NCBI GenBank assembly: GCA_020026285.1
Contig: JAHHQS010000152.1
Coordinates: 1-9,064 of the forward strand
Length of the DNA: 9,064 bases
Origin: Parabacteroides sp.
GTDB lineage: Bacteria > Bacteroidota > Bacteroidia > Bacteroidales > Tannerellaceae
Reading direction: 5' to 3'
This document shows, in pieces, positions 1 to 6,561 of this stretch. Every line of letters begins with the position of its first letter. Positions within the stretch are counted from its first letter, which is position 1. A program made the translations under genes and the position numbers. Below the pieces are notes generated by a model. The model did no database searches, was not told the DNA's origin, and saw nothing but the letters and a program-made list of their open reading frames with translations.

Positions 1-2
1 AT

Positions 3-428
3 GTCATTGCTACTGCCAATAATGCGGATGCTTTGCCACCTGAACTCAAACGTAAAGGACGATTTGACGAGATTTTCTGTGTTAATCTACCAAGTAAAGA
101 AGAATGTAAGGCTATTTTTGAAGTCCATTTAAATAGTGGTATCAGAAAAGAACTCTATCAGGGAGTAACATTGTCAGATGCGCTACTTTCGCATGTTGTA
201 ACAAAAGGCTTCAATGGAGCAGACATTGCTTCTGTAGTTAACGAAGCAATAGAAGAACTTTATATTCAGAAAAAATCTAACGACAGCTTAGGTAATTTAT
301 TATATTCTGTCGCTCAAAACACGGTGTGTATCAAAGAATCATGCAGTAAACAAATAAAATCAATGGAGCAGACGTTCAAGGAAAATGCTTTTATTGATGC
401 TTCAACCGGGAAAAAATCAAAATATTAA
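3..428 (+). CDS. AAA+ ATPase, C-terminal part (5' end outside window)
   Basis: The reading frame is open to the left edge, so only the last 141 residues are visible. An internal ATG at 33 is not the true start: the in-frame residues before it (VIATANNADAL) are the sensor-1 strand of a classical AAA+ module and continue into PPELKRKGRFDEIF, the second region of homology with its arginine-finger GRFD. A small helical lid follows (about residues 40-85, including FNGADIASVVNEA, the usual sensor-2 region). The last 50 residues are a less conserved tail ending in Lys-rich sequence. Walker A and B lie outside the window. The sequence most resembles Ycf46-like or Cdc48/FtsH-like AAA ATPases, which remodel proteins using ATP. 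The substrate cannot be told. The stop lies two bases before the next gene, so the two are almost certainly co-transcribed and may be translationally coupled. Confidence 0.85.
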   Translation, partial: VIATANNADALPPELKRKGRFDEIFCVNLPSKEECKAIFEVHLNSGIRKELYQGVTLSDALLSHVVTKGFNGADIASVVNEAIEELYIQKKSNDSLGNLLYSVAQNTVCIKESCSKQIKSMEQTFKENAFIDASTGKKSKY

Positions 429-430
429 TC

Positions 431-1270
431 ATGTATATACACGAAAAGGAAAATCAACTATTCCATCAATGGGAAGAACATGTAAAAGAACGTATAGATA
501 GTAAAACCGTAGATGAATTGTTTTGCTACGATGGCTTGCATTACACTGGAGTGCCAGATAAATCATCTGGCTATTGGTTGATGCAACGTGATTATCGTGA
601 AGAAGAACTTTGGGAAAAATCTTTCATCAATCCTGTTTTTCTTACAAAAGACCATAATCTGAATGGTGATGACGAGGGAGTAGATATTCGCACAGAAACA
701 GGAATGAACAATGATACGGACGATGTCTACCATGCTTTCTATGGGCGATACCTCCAATTGTTATATGGTTTAGGTCATATCGACCCTCATACATATGATT
801 GTCCTTCTTTTGAGGAAGCAGCACGAAAAGAAAATTACTTAAGTTATTTTCATCATGATGCCGCGGTGGTACGCATAAATGTAAAAAAAATTGCTGGACA
901 TGAAAGCTGTCCACATCAGCTATTACAGGAACATGTTCAGCTTGATCAGGATTATATACGTCAGCAGTTAAGACTGTATCATCCAAATGTGATTATTTGT
1001 TGTGATGGTTCCTCTTTTAATCCTAACCAAAGAGAGGTGGTAACGAATCCGATAATGGAAATGCTCTTCCATTTTTATCCAGATCTTAAAGCGTATCACT
1101 ATCCTGAAGATGAATATAATTTCATATATTACTCACAGGCTGAAAAGTTAATCGTAATACATGAATGGCATCCTAGTACAAGATCGGTAAGTTACCATGA
1201 CTACTATCTTGCTATTCCGCAGCTCTGTAAGTTTTTAAAGCAACACCCATACATACTTAAACGAGTATAA
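431..1270 (+). CDS. Hypothetical protein with uracil-DNA-glycosylase-like motifs
   Basis: I do not recognise a named family. The 279-residue protein has no signal peptide or membrane segment, so it should be cytoplasmic. Three blocks resemble the uracil-DNA glycosylase superfamily fold: PVFLTKDHNLNGDD at about 68-81, where that superfamily has its motif A loop; AVVRINVKKIAG at about 144-155 followed by a helix and HPNVIICCDGSS at 183-194, like the central strands; and LIVIHEWHPSTRS at 239-251, resembling the C-terminal HPS loop. Similar proteins in Bacteroidetes are usually annotated as hypothetical or as UDG-like. This is inference from motif order; catalytic activity is not shown, and motif A is not canonical. 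The ATG at 431 is two bases after the ATPase stop, which supports both the start and a shared operon. Base composition is more AT-rich than the leu genes downstream. Confidence 0.8.
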   Translation: MYIHEKENQLFHQWEEHVKERIDSKTVDELFCYDGLHYTGVPDKSSGYWLMQRDYREEELWEKSFINPVFLTKDHNLNGDDEGVDIRTETGMNNDTDDVYHAFYGRYLQLLYGLGHIDPHTYDCPSFEEAARKENYLSYFHHDAAVVRINVKKIAGHESCPHQLLQEHVQLDQDYIRQQLRLYHPNVIICCDGSSFNPNQREVVTNPIMEMLFHFYPDLKAYHYPEDEYNFIYYSQAEKLIVIHEWHPSTRSVSYHDYYLAIPQLCKFLKQHPYILKRV

Positions 1271-1278
1271 AAGATAGA

Positions 1279-1320
1279 ATCCGTTGGTAGAATGTCATAA
1301 AAATTCTTTTACCAACGGAT
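1279..1320. terminator. Strong hairpin after the ATPase / UDG-like unit, possible bidirectional terminator
   Basis: An 11-base perfect inverted repeat (ATCCGTTGGTA at 1279-1289 with TACCAACGGAT at 1310-1320) begins eight bases after the stop of the upstream gene. The 20-base loop is AT-rich. The plus strand after the stem has no clear U tract, while on the minus strand the sequence after the stem is T-rich (TCTATCTTTTATAC). It lies between two converging genes, so it may end transcripts from either side. Its function is inferred from structure and position only. Confidence 0.55.
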
Positions 1321-1585
1321 GTAAATTCTGATATAAAGAGGTGTTGTATCGTTAACGCATAACAAATTGAAGTTGATTTTTTTACTTTTTGTATACTTGC
1401 GTTTTATCAATTATATGATTTTTTTTGCTATAAAATCAAAATGTTGAGCTTTTCCGTATCCATATATAGAACAATCCTTGATTGGAAAAATAGTAGTATG
1501 ATTTGTTCAATGTCTAAATTCACAAATCAGCATCGGATACTAATATGGATTGATAACAAACTATTGATTAATAATTGGCGGCTAT
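1321..1585. other. AT-rich gap between convergent genes
   Basis: No convincing gene is present. A 66-codon plus-strand frame at 1441-1641 runs into the antisense of the outer membrane protein gene and lacks family features. Two weak inverted repeats are visible: TGATTTT/AAAATCA at 1416-1422 and 1432-1438, and TGATTTGT/ACAAATCA at 1499-1506 and 1522-1529. On the minus strand the second is followed after eight bases by a short T run, so it could be a weak terminator for the outer membrane protein gene. Such repeats are also expected by chance in DNA this AT-rich. Confidence 0.4.
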
Positions 1586-2143
1586 TTAAAATTCAAAGGC
1601 AAGTTTCGCTACTAAAGAGTGGAAGAAAATACGTTCTGTAAACTCGTTTGGTGTACCATAATTCTGCTTGATATCACTACCTTGCATCAAATAACCCACA
1701 CCAAGCTTCCAGGCTGTATTTCGACCTACGCCCCAACGGAATCCCACTGTAGGACTGAAATAAACACCGTCTTTGGGGATTACATCATCATAAGTAAGAC
1801 CGAGGCAATAACCAATTCTCAAATTAGCAAATGGAGCAATAGTCTTCTGCATGAATGTAGCTTCAAAATCAGCAAAGAGGGGTAATGTAACTTGTTGTGT
1901 TACTTGCCAAACCTGAATACCCGTACCGATACCGGCTGACAACCAACGATTGAACTGATATCCGTTCACTAGCAGTACTTCCATACGGTTGTGCCCTGCA
2001 TCACCTGCTCCAGCTGCAAATCCTAATTCAGCACTTCCTTTGTAACCCATCAATACAGGGCGTTCGCTATTATTTGAGTGCCCAAATGTGTGCATGGCGA
2101 AACAACAGGACATCATAAGTCCTAGAATTATTTGTTTTGTCAT
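1586..2143 (-). CDS. Small exported outer membrane beta-barrel-like protein
   Basis: The 185-residue product starts with a typical signal peptide (MTKQ, hydrophobic core IILGLMMSCCFA, likely cut near residue 21). The mature part shows alternating polar and hydrophobic strands with many Gly and aromatic residues (GSAELGFAAGAGDAG, WLSAGIGTGIQVWQV, YFSPTVGFRWGVG, WKLGVGYLMQG) and ends LAFEF. A terminal Phe is the usual outer-membrane insertion signal of beta-barrels. This fits a small 8-strand barrel of the porin or OmpA-barrel type. No ligand or partner can be inferred. The start at 2143 is preceded by AAGGAG only one base away, closer than usual, but the signal peptide supports this Met. It is a single-gene unit on the minus strand with its own promoter. 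Confidence 0.8.
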   Translation of the reverse strand: MTKQIILGLMMSCCFAMHTFGHSNNSERPVLMGYKGSAELGFAAGAGDAGHNRMEVLLVNGYQFNRWLSAGIGTGIQVWQVTQQVTLPLFADFEATFMQKTIAPFANLRIGYCLGLTYDDVIPKDGVYFSPTVGFRWGVGRNTAWKLGVGYLMQGSDIKQNYGTPNEFTERIFFHSLVAKLAFEF

Positions 2144-2154
2144 TCTCCTTTTCG

Positions 2155-2212
2155 TTTTTTTCTGCGCAAAGATAGACTATATTTTTTTTTCTGCGCAAAG
2201 ATTACCCATATC
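2155..2212. repeat. 29-base tandem duplication upstream of the outer membrane protein gene
   Basis: Two adjacent 29-base units (2155-2183 and 2184-2212) share their first 19 bases exactly (seven T, then CTGCGCAAAGAT) and 24 of 29 positions overall. On the minus strand each copy contains ATCTTTGCGCAG, the core of a Bacteroides -7 region. Copy 1 supplies the probable -7 element of the promoter and copy 2 a TTTG at about the -33 distance. Confidence 0.85.
2167..2199 (-). promoter_or_regulatory. Bacteroides-type promoter for the outer membrane protein gene
   Basis: On the minus strand, TATCTTTG (2174-2167) matches the -7 consensus TAnnTTTG and TTTG (2199-2196) matches the -33 box, with a 21-base spacer, slightly longer than the usual 19-20. 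Transcription would start near 2160, leaving a leader of fewer than 20 bases before the ATG at 2143. The assignment is by consensus only. Confidence 0.65.
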
Positions 2213-2674
2213 AAATAATATACAATATTTTTATGAACGACCATCAAAAAGTTCTTTCGAGGTATTAAGGATACTAATGAATTTGTATAGAATGATCTTG
2301 AGATTTCTTATAAAGAAAGAATGACATTAAAGAGACATTTTTAGAATTTTCGTTTTTCTGACTCCTGTATTATTTATGCTGAAACTGTTGTATATAATAT
2401 CGTTGCGATATAGAATGGTTTGTTGTAAATGTATGAACCAAACTTCAAATTGATAAAAAATAATCTACTTGCATTTCGGTGAAATGGAAGTTGTTTACAT
2501 TGGCAGCAGTTTACGAACTGCACCTTCTGATTTTTATGTTCTTTCGTTTGAATAGAATACAAAGATGAAAATTTATATAATAACCGGATTTGACTGTTGT
2601 ATTATATTTATTAGGTAAAAAAGGAAAAAATATTAGATTTTGTAATTTTTTTGTGATAAAAAGTAATGTTTTCT
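2213..2674. other. AT-rich intergenic region without a supported gene
   Basis: No frame longer than about 60 codons looks protein-like on either strand, and I see no tRNA or known riboswitch. Three short perfect hairpins with 3-base loops are present: TTTCTT/AAGAAA at 2304-2318, ATATCG/CGATAT at 2397-2411, and CATTTC/GAAATG at 2472-2486. They may be chance in AT-rich DNA, parts of an unannotated small RNA, or traces of a decayed gene. I cannot decide among these. Confidence 0.4.
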
Positions 2675-2704
2675 TTTGTTCTTATAAAAAACAATGTATA
2701 TTTG
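2675..2704 (+). promoter_or_regulatory. Promoter of the leu operon
   Basis: TTTG at 2675-2678 and TATATTTG at 2697-2704 match the Bacteroides -33 and -7 (TAnnTTTG) boxes with an 18-base spacer. Transcription would begin around 2710-2713, about 20 bases before the leader peptide ATG. This position is what an attenuator needs, since the leader ORF sits at the very 5' end of the transcript. Confidence 0.75.
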
Positions 2705-2729
2705 CACTCATTAATAATTGAAATTTTAA

Positions 2730-2804
2730 ATGAAACAAGAATTGCAACATATCATTTCTTTGGATATTATTATTATTCAGCTCTTGCAAAGGAGTCGGAA
2801 GTGA
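2730..2804 (+). CDS. Ile/Leu-rich leader peptide of the leu operon attenuator
   Basis: This is a 24-codon ORF (ATG 2730, TGA 2802-2804) too short for normal gene calling. Ten of its 24 residues are Ile or Leu: six Ile and four Leu. Four consecutive Ile codons (all ATT, 2766-2777) are followed after one Gln codon by two consecutive Leu codons (CTC TTG, 2781-2786); the end is QRSRK. There is no Shine-Dalgarno sequence, only an AT-rich leader, as is common in Bacteroidetes. It lies about 20 bases after the predicted transcription start and 41 bases before a terminator hairpin. The codon runs are typical of ribosome-stalling leaders of branched-chain amino acid operons, so its product is probably only a by-product of regulation. 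It would report shortage of charged tRNA-Ile and tRNA-Leu. Confidence 0.8.
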   Translation: MKQELQHIISLDIIIIQLLQRSRK

Positions 2805-2861
2805 GATGGTGCGCAATTCTATGATATTATAAGAAATAAGGATTAAGCCTTTCTCGCTTCT
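2797..2861 (+). promoter_or_regulatory. Antiterminator fold of the leu operon attenuator
   Basis: GGAAGTGAGA at 2797-2806, which spans the leader stop codon, can pair along its full length with TCTCGCTTCT at 2852-2861 (10 pairs, two of them G-U). The 3' partner shares bases 2852-2855 with the 5' arm of the terminator and takes most of its loop, so the two folds exclude each other. A ribosome reaching the stop codon would cover the 5' arm and let the terminator form. A ribosome stalled on the Ile codons would leave the arm free and allow read-through. The pairing was read by eye; no folding energy was computed. Confidence 0.7.
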
Positions 2862-2880
2862 TTGTGAGAAAGGCTTTTTT
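2846..2880 (+). terminator. Attenuator terminator upstream of leuA
   Basis: AGCCTTTCTC (2846-2855) pairs perfectly with GAGAAAGGCT (2866-2875), a 10-base stem with a 10-base loop, followed directly by five more T residues (2876-2880). This is a textbook intrinsic terminator placed between the leader peptide and leuA, 28 bases before the leuA ATG. It is the off state of the attenuator. Confidence 0.88.
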
Positions 2881-2908
2881 GTTGATAAACGATATAAGGA
2901 GAACTAAT

Positions 2909-4405
2909 ATGTCTGACAGGTTATTTATTTTTGACACAACACTTCGTGACGGTGAACAGGTTCCGGGTTGTCAATTAAATACGGTAGAGAAGATTCAAGT
3001 GGCAAGAGCTCTTGAAGGATTGGGAGTAGATGTTATTGAAGCAGGTTTCCCAATATCAAGTCCGGGTGATTTTAAGAGTGTAGTTGAAATATCCAAGGCC
3101 GTTACCTGGCCGACAATCTGTGCGTTGACTCGTGCGGTAGAAAAGGATATTGACGTGGCTGCCGAAGCTTTGAAGTTTGCCAAGAGAGGAAGGATCCATA
3201 CTGGTATAGGAACTTCCGATTCTCATATAAAATATAAATTTAATTCTACTCGTGAGGAAATTATTGAAAGAGCTGTTGCTGCTACCAGGTATGCCCGTCG
3301 TTTTGTGGATGATGTGGAATTCTATTGCGAGGATGCCGGACGTACTGACAATGAATATCTGGCTCGTGTGGTAGAAGCCGTGATTAAAGCCGGAGCGACT
3401 GTTGTCAATATCCCCGACACAACAGGATATTGCATGCCCGATGAATATGGAGCTAAGATTAAATATCTGAAAGAGCATGTAGATGGTATTGAAAAAGCGG
3501 TTATCTCCACTCATTGTCATAATGATTTGGGAATGGCTACAGCCAACACGGTTCAGGGTGTATTGAATGGTGCTCGCCAGGTGGAGGTTACTATCAATGG
3601 TATCGGCGAAAGAGCCGGAAACACTTCATTGGAAGAGATTGCCATGATCTTCAAGAGTCATAAGGAATGTGGTATTGTCACTAATGTCAATACAACGAAG
3701 ATTTATGGTATAAGCCGAATGGTTTCCAGTCTGATGAATATGCCTATACAGCCTAATAAAGCGATTGTAGGACGTAATGCTTTTGCTCATTCCTCAGGCA
3801 TTCATCAGGATGGTGTGTTGAAAAATGTTCATACTTATGAGATAATCGATCCGAAAGATGTAGGAATTGACGATAATGAAATCGTACTGACAGCACGTAG
3901 CGGAAGAGCTGCCTTGAAACATCGATTGAATGAACTGGGAATCCATGTTACTGTAGAAAAACTGGATCAGGTATACGAAGATTTCCTGAAGCTTGCCGAC
4001 AAGAAGAAAGAAATTACAGATGATGACGTTCTGGTTTTGGCTGGAGCAGACCGATCTCAGAATCATTGTATCAAGCTGGATTATCTGCAAGTTACCAGTG
4101 GAGTGGGGGTTCGCTCGGTTGCCAGTCTGGGACTGAATATCGCAGGAGAAAAATTCGAGGCGGCTTCATCAGGAAATGGACCGGTAGATGCGGCTATCAA
4201 GGCGTTGAAACAGATTATTCACCGACAGATGGTATTACGAGAATTTACTATTCAGGCAATCAGCAAGGGAAGTGATGACGTCGGAAAGGTTCACATGCAG
4301 GTGGAATACGATGGTCATATTTATTACGGATTTGGTGCGAATACCGATATTATTGCGGCTTCCATCGAGGCCTATATCGATGCTATAAATAAATTTGTGA
4401 AATGA
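2909..4405 (+). CDS. leuA: 2-isopropylmalate synthase
   Basis: The enzyme condenses acetyl-CoA with 2-oxoisovalerate to 2-isopropylmalate, the first committed step of leucine synthesis. The 498-residue protein has the HMGL-like TIM barrel with [10 protein letters not shown] (metal-binding Asp14), the substrate region IHTGIGTS around His97, PDTTGY at 169-174, the metal-binding HCHND (His202, His204) and GIGERAGN with Asn238. A C-terminal LeuA allosteric domain (about 385-498, with [10 protein letters not shown]) is present, so feedback inhibition by leucine is expected. The start is set at ATG 2909 because AAGGAGA (2896-2902) lies 7 bases upstream; an in-frame GTG at 2864 falls inside the attenuator terminator and would add 15 residues that do not look like the family. 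It is the first structural gene of the operon and is controlled by the attenuator. Confidence 0.96.
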   Translation: MSDRLFIFDTTLRDGEQVPGCQLNTVEKIQVARALEGLGVDVIEAGFPISSPGDFKSVVEISKAVTWPTICALTRAVEKDIDVAAEALKFAKRGRIHTGIGTSDSHIKYKFNSTREEIIERAVAATRYARRFVDDVEFYCEDAGRTDNEYLARVVEAVIKAGATVVNIPDTTGYCMPDEYGAKIKYLKEHVDGIEKAVISTHCHNDLGMATANTVQGVLNGARQVEVTINGIGERAGNTSLEEIAMIFKSHKECGIVTNVNTTKIYGISRMVSSLMNMPIQPNKAIVGRNAFAHSSGIHQDGVLKNVHTYEIIDPKDVGIDDNEIVLTARSGRAALKHRLNELGIHVTVEKLDQVYEDFLKLADKKKEITDDDVLVLAGADRSQNHCIKLDYLQVTSGVGVRSVASLGLNIAGEKFEAASSGNGPVDAAIKALKQIIHRQMVLREFTIQAISKGSDDVGKVHMQVEYDGHIYYGFGANTDIIAASIEAYIDAINKFVK

Positions 4406-4420
4406 CAGAATATTTACTTT

Positions 4421-4478
4421 GATATTATTGACAAGACTGATTGTCTCTGTAATGATTAGTTGATCCTCAATAAATATC
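4421..4478 (+). other. Structured leuA-leuC intercistronic segment
   Basis: In the 90-base gap between leuA and leuC, GATATTATTGA (4421-4431) can pair with TCAATAAATATC (4467-4478) with a single bulged base. The loop holds a smaller hairpin, GACAA/TTGTC (4430-4434 with 4441-4445), which competes slightly with the end of the outer stem. No T tract follows, so a terminator is unlikely. It may be an mRNA processing or stability element, but the function is unknown. Confidence 0.4.
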
Positions 4479-4495
4479 ACCTTAAAAATACCTCT

Positions 4496-5890
4496 ATGAA
4501 TACATTATTTGATAAAATTTGGGATGCTCATGTGGTACAGCAGGTCGAAGACGGACCTGTCCAATTATATATTGACAGACTTTATTGTCATGAGGTGACA
4601 AGTCCTCAGGCTTTTCAGGGATTGCGTGACAGAGGTTTGAAATGTTTCCGTCCGGATCATATCTTCTGTATGCCCGATCATAATACACCTACGCATGATC
4701 AGGATAAGCCGATTGTTGACCCGGTATCAAAGAAGCAGGTCGACACGTTGGAAAAGAATGCCAATGATTTCGGACTGAATTATTTCGGAATGAAGAATCC
4801 GAAGAATGGTATTATCCATGTGGTAGGGCCGGAACGTGGACTGACGCTTCCGGGAATGACTATCGTTTGCGGTGATTCGCATACATCTACTCACGGAGCT
4901 GTGGGAGCTGTGGCCTTCGGCATCGGAACCAGTGAGGTGGAAATGGTAATGGCTTCGCAGTGCATCTTGCAGACTCGTCCGAAGACCATGCGTATCACGA
5001 TTGATGGTAAACTGGGAAAAGGTGTCGTAGCCAAAGACGTGGCTCTTTATATGATGTCGAAAATGACAACAAGTGGTGCTACCGGATATTTCGTGGAATA
5101 TGCCGGAGAGGCTATCCGCTGTCTGACTATGGAAGGTCGTCTGACTTTGTGTAATCTTTCTATTGAAATGGGTGCTCGTGGAGGAATGGTCGCTCCGGAT
5201 GAAGTGACTTTCGAATATCTGAAAGGACGTGAATATGCTCCCAAGGGAGATGATTGGGATAAGGCCGTGGCTTATTGGAGAACTTTGAAGAGTGATGAGG
5301 ATGCAGTGTTCGACAAGGAGGTTGCTTTTGATGCTGCCGATATTCAGCCGATGATTACTTATGGAACCAATCCGGGAATGGGTATGGCAGTAACGTCCTC
5401 TATCCCGACTACCGACGGTCTGGGAAAGGCCGAGAAAGCTTCGTTCGAGAAATCCATGAATTATATGGGATTCACTCCGGGAGAGAATCTTTTGGGCAAG
5501 CCGGTTGATTATGTCTTCCTGGGGGCTTGTACAAACGGTCGTATTGAGGATTTCCGTGCCTTTGCTTCGATGGTGAAAGGTAAGAGGAAAGCGGATAACA
5601 TTATAGCCTGGCTGGTTCCGGGATCGTGGATGGTTGATAGACAGATACGTGAGGAAGGGCTGGATATTGTGTTGAAGGAAGCCGGATTTGAAATCCGTCA
5701 GCCGGGATGTTCAGCATGTCTTGCCATGAATGATGATAAGATTCCGGCCGGCAAATATTCTGTATCTACCAGTAATCGAAACTTTGAAGGTCGTCAGGGA
5801 CCTGGTTCGCGAACTTTACTGGCTAGTCCGCTGACAGCTGCAGCCGCTGCCGTAACGGGAGTTATTACCGATCCGAGAACTCTTATGTAG
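4496..5890 (+). CDS. leuC: 3-isopropylmalate dehydratase, large subunit
   Basis: LeuC with LeuD isomerises 2-isopropylmalate to 3-isopropylmalate; the same enzyme type handles citramalate in the isoleucine branch. The 464-residue protein has the aconitase-type fold. The [4Fe-4S] cluster ligands are visible as Cys345 ([13 protein letters not shown]) and Cys405/Cys408 (GCSACLAMN), matching the spacing of bacterial LeuC. Other signatures are [29 protein letters not shown] and [10 protein letters not shown]. The C-terminal segment after the last Cys ([19 protein letters not shown]) is typical. ATG 4496 gives the normal family length; an upstream in-frame TTG at 4460 lies inside the intercistronic hairpin and is less likely. 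There is no Shine-Dalgarno sequence. Confidence 0.97.
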   Translation: MNTLFDKIWDAHVVQQVEDGPVQLYIDRLYCHEVTSPQAFQGLRDRGLKCFRPDHIFCMPDHNTPTHDQDKPIVDPVSKKQVDTLEKNANDFGLNYFGMKNPKNGIIHVVGPERGLTLPGMTIVCGDSHTSTHGAVGAVAFGIGTSEVEMVMASQCILQTRPKTMRITIDGKLGKGVVAKDVALYMMSKMTTSGATGYFVEYAGEAIRCLTMEGRLTLCNLSIEMGARGGMVAPDEVTFEYLKGREYAPKGDDWDKAVAYWRTLKSDEDAVFDKEVAFDAADIQPMITYGTNPGMGMAVTSSIPTTDGLGKAEKASFEKSMNYMGFTPGENLLGKPVDYVFLGACTNGRIEDFRAFASMVKGKRKADNIIAWLVPGSWMVDRQIREEGLDIVLKEAGFEIRQPGCSACLAMNDDKIPAGKYSVSTSNRNFEGRQGPGSRTLLASPLTAAAAAVTGVITDPRTLM

Positions 5891-5928
5891 TTTGATGAAT
5901 TAACGAATCTTTTACCCATTAAGAAATT

Positions 5929-6528
5929 ATGAAGCAGAAATTCAATATCATAAAAAGTACTTGTGTCCCTCTTCCTTTGGAGAATGTGGATACCGACCAG
6001 ATCATACCGGCTCGCTTTCTGAAAGCAACCACACGTGAGGAGAAATTCTTCGGAGATAATTTGTTCAGAGACTGGCGATATCGTCCGGATGGTTCCTTGA
6101 ATGAGGATTTTGTATTGAACGATCCGACCTATAGCGGACAGGTGCTGGTGGCTGGCAAAAACTTTGGTTCCGGTTCCAGTCGAGAACATGCTGCCTGGGC
6201 AATTGCCGGATATGGTTTCCGTGTTGTGGTGAGCAGTTTTTTTGCCGATATTCATAAGAACAATGAATTGAATAACTTTGTTCTTCCGGTAGTGGTAAGC
6301 GAGACTTTTCTGAAAGAATTGTTCGAATCGATCTTTGCAGATCCGAAGATGGAAGTGGAAGTGAATCTTCCGGAACAGACTATCACAAATACAGCTACTG
6401 GTAAAACCGAACATTTCGAAATCAATGCCTATAAGAAGCATTGCCTGATGAATGGTTTGGACGATGTGGACTTCCTTGTTGAAAACTGGGATAAAGTAGA
6501 AGAGTTTGAGTCTCGCAAAACTTATTGA
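5929..6528 (+). CDS. leuD: 3-isopropylmalate dehydratase, small subunit
   Basis: This 199-residue protein is the swivel-domain partner of LeuC and completes the isomerase active site. It carries the LeuD hallmarks VPLPLENVDTDQIIPARFLK near residues 13-32, FGSGSSREHAAWAI from about residue 79 and VVSSFFADIHKNN just after. Its length is within two residues of typical LeuD. The gene follows leuC by 38 bases and precedes cimA by 33, with no terminator between, so all are on one transcript. Nothing unusual is seen. A long open frame on the opposite strand is a shadow. Confidence 0.96.
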   Translation: MKQKFNIIKSTCVPLPLENVDTDQIIPARFLKATTREEKFFGDNLFRDWRYRPDGSLNEDFVLNDPTYSGQVLVAGKNFGSGSSREHAAWAIAGYGFRVVVSSFFADIHKNNELNNFVLPVVVSETFLKELFESIFADPKMEVEVNLPEQTITNTATGKTEHFEINAYKKHCLMNGLDDVDFLVENWDKVEEFESRKTY

Positions 6529-6561
6529 GCGTAAAAATAGAAACAAAGAATACAAATAGAT

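Noticed and set aside
642..986. 114-codon minus-strand frame inside the UDG-like gene
   Set aside because: The plus-strand gene has protein-like composition and operon context; the antisense frame is His-rich and featureless.
1441..1641. 66-codon plus-strand frame in the gap and over the end of the outer membrane protein gene
   Set aside because: No good promoter or ribosome site, no recognisable features, and its end is antisense to the real gene.
2105..2108. Lipoprotein signal for the outer membrane protein (Cys13)
   Set aside because: The residues before the Cys (MMS) do not form a proper lipobox, and the barrel-like C terminus ending in Phe fits an ordinary signal peptide.
2805..2845. 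T-box or small-molecule riboswitch upstream of leuA
   Set aside because: I see no T-box consensus or specifier-loop architecture, and the leader ORF with its Ile/Leu run explains the terminator better.
4394..4421. Possible internal promoter before leuC (TTTG and TTACTTTG)
   Set aside because: The -7 box has one mismatch at an important base and the spacer is only 16 bases, too short for the Bacteroides consensus.
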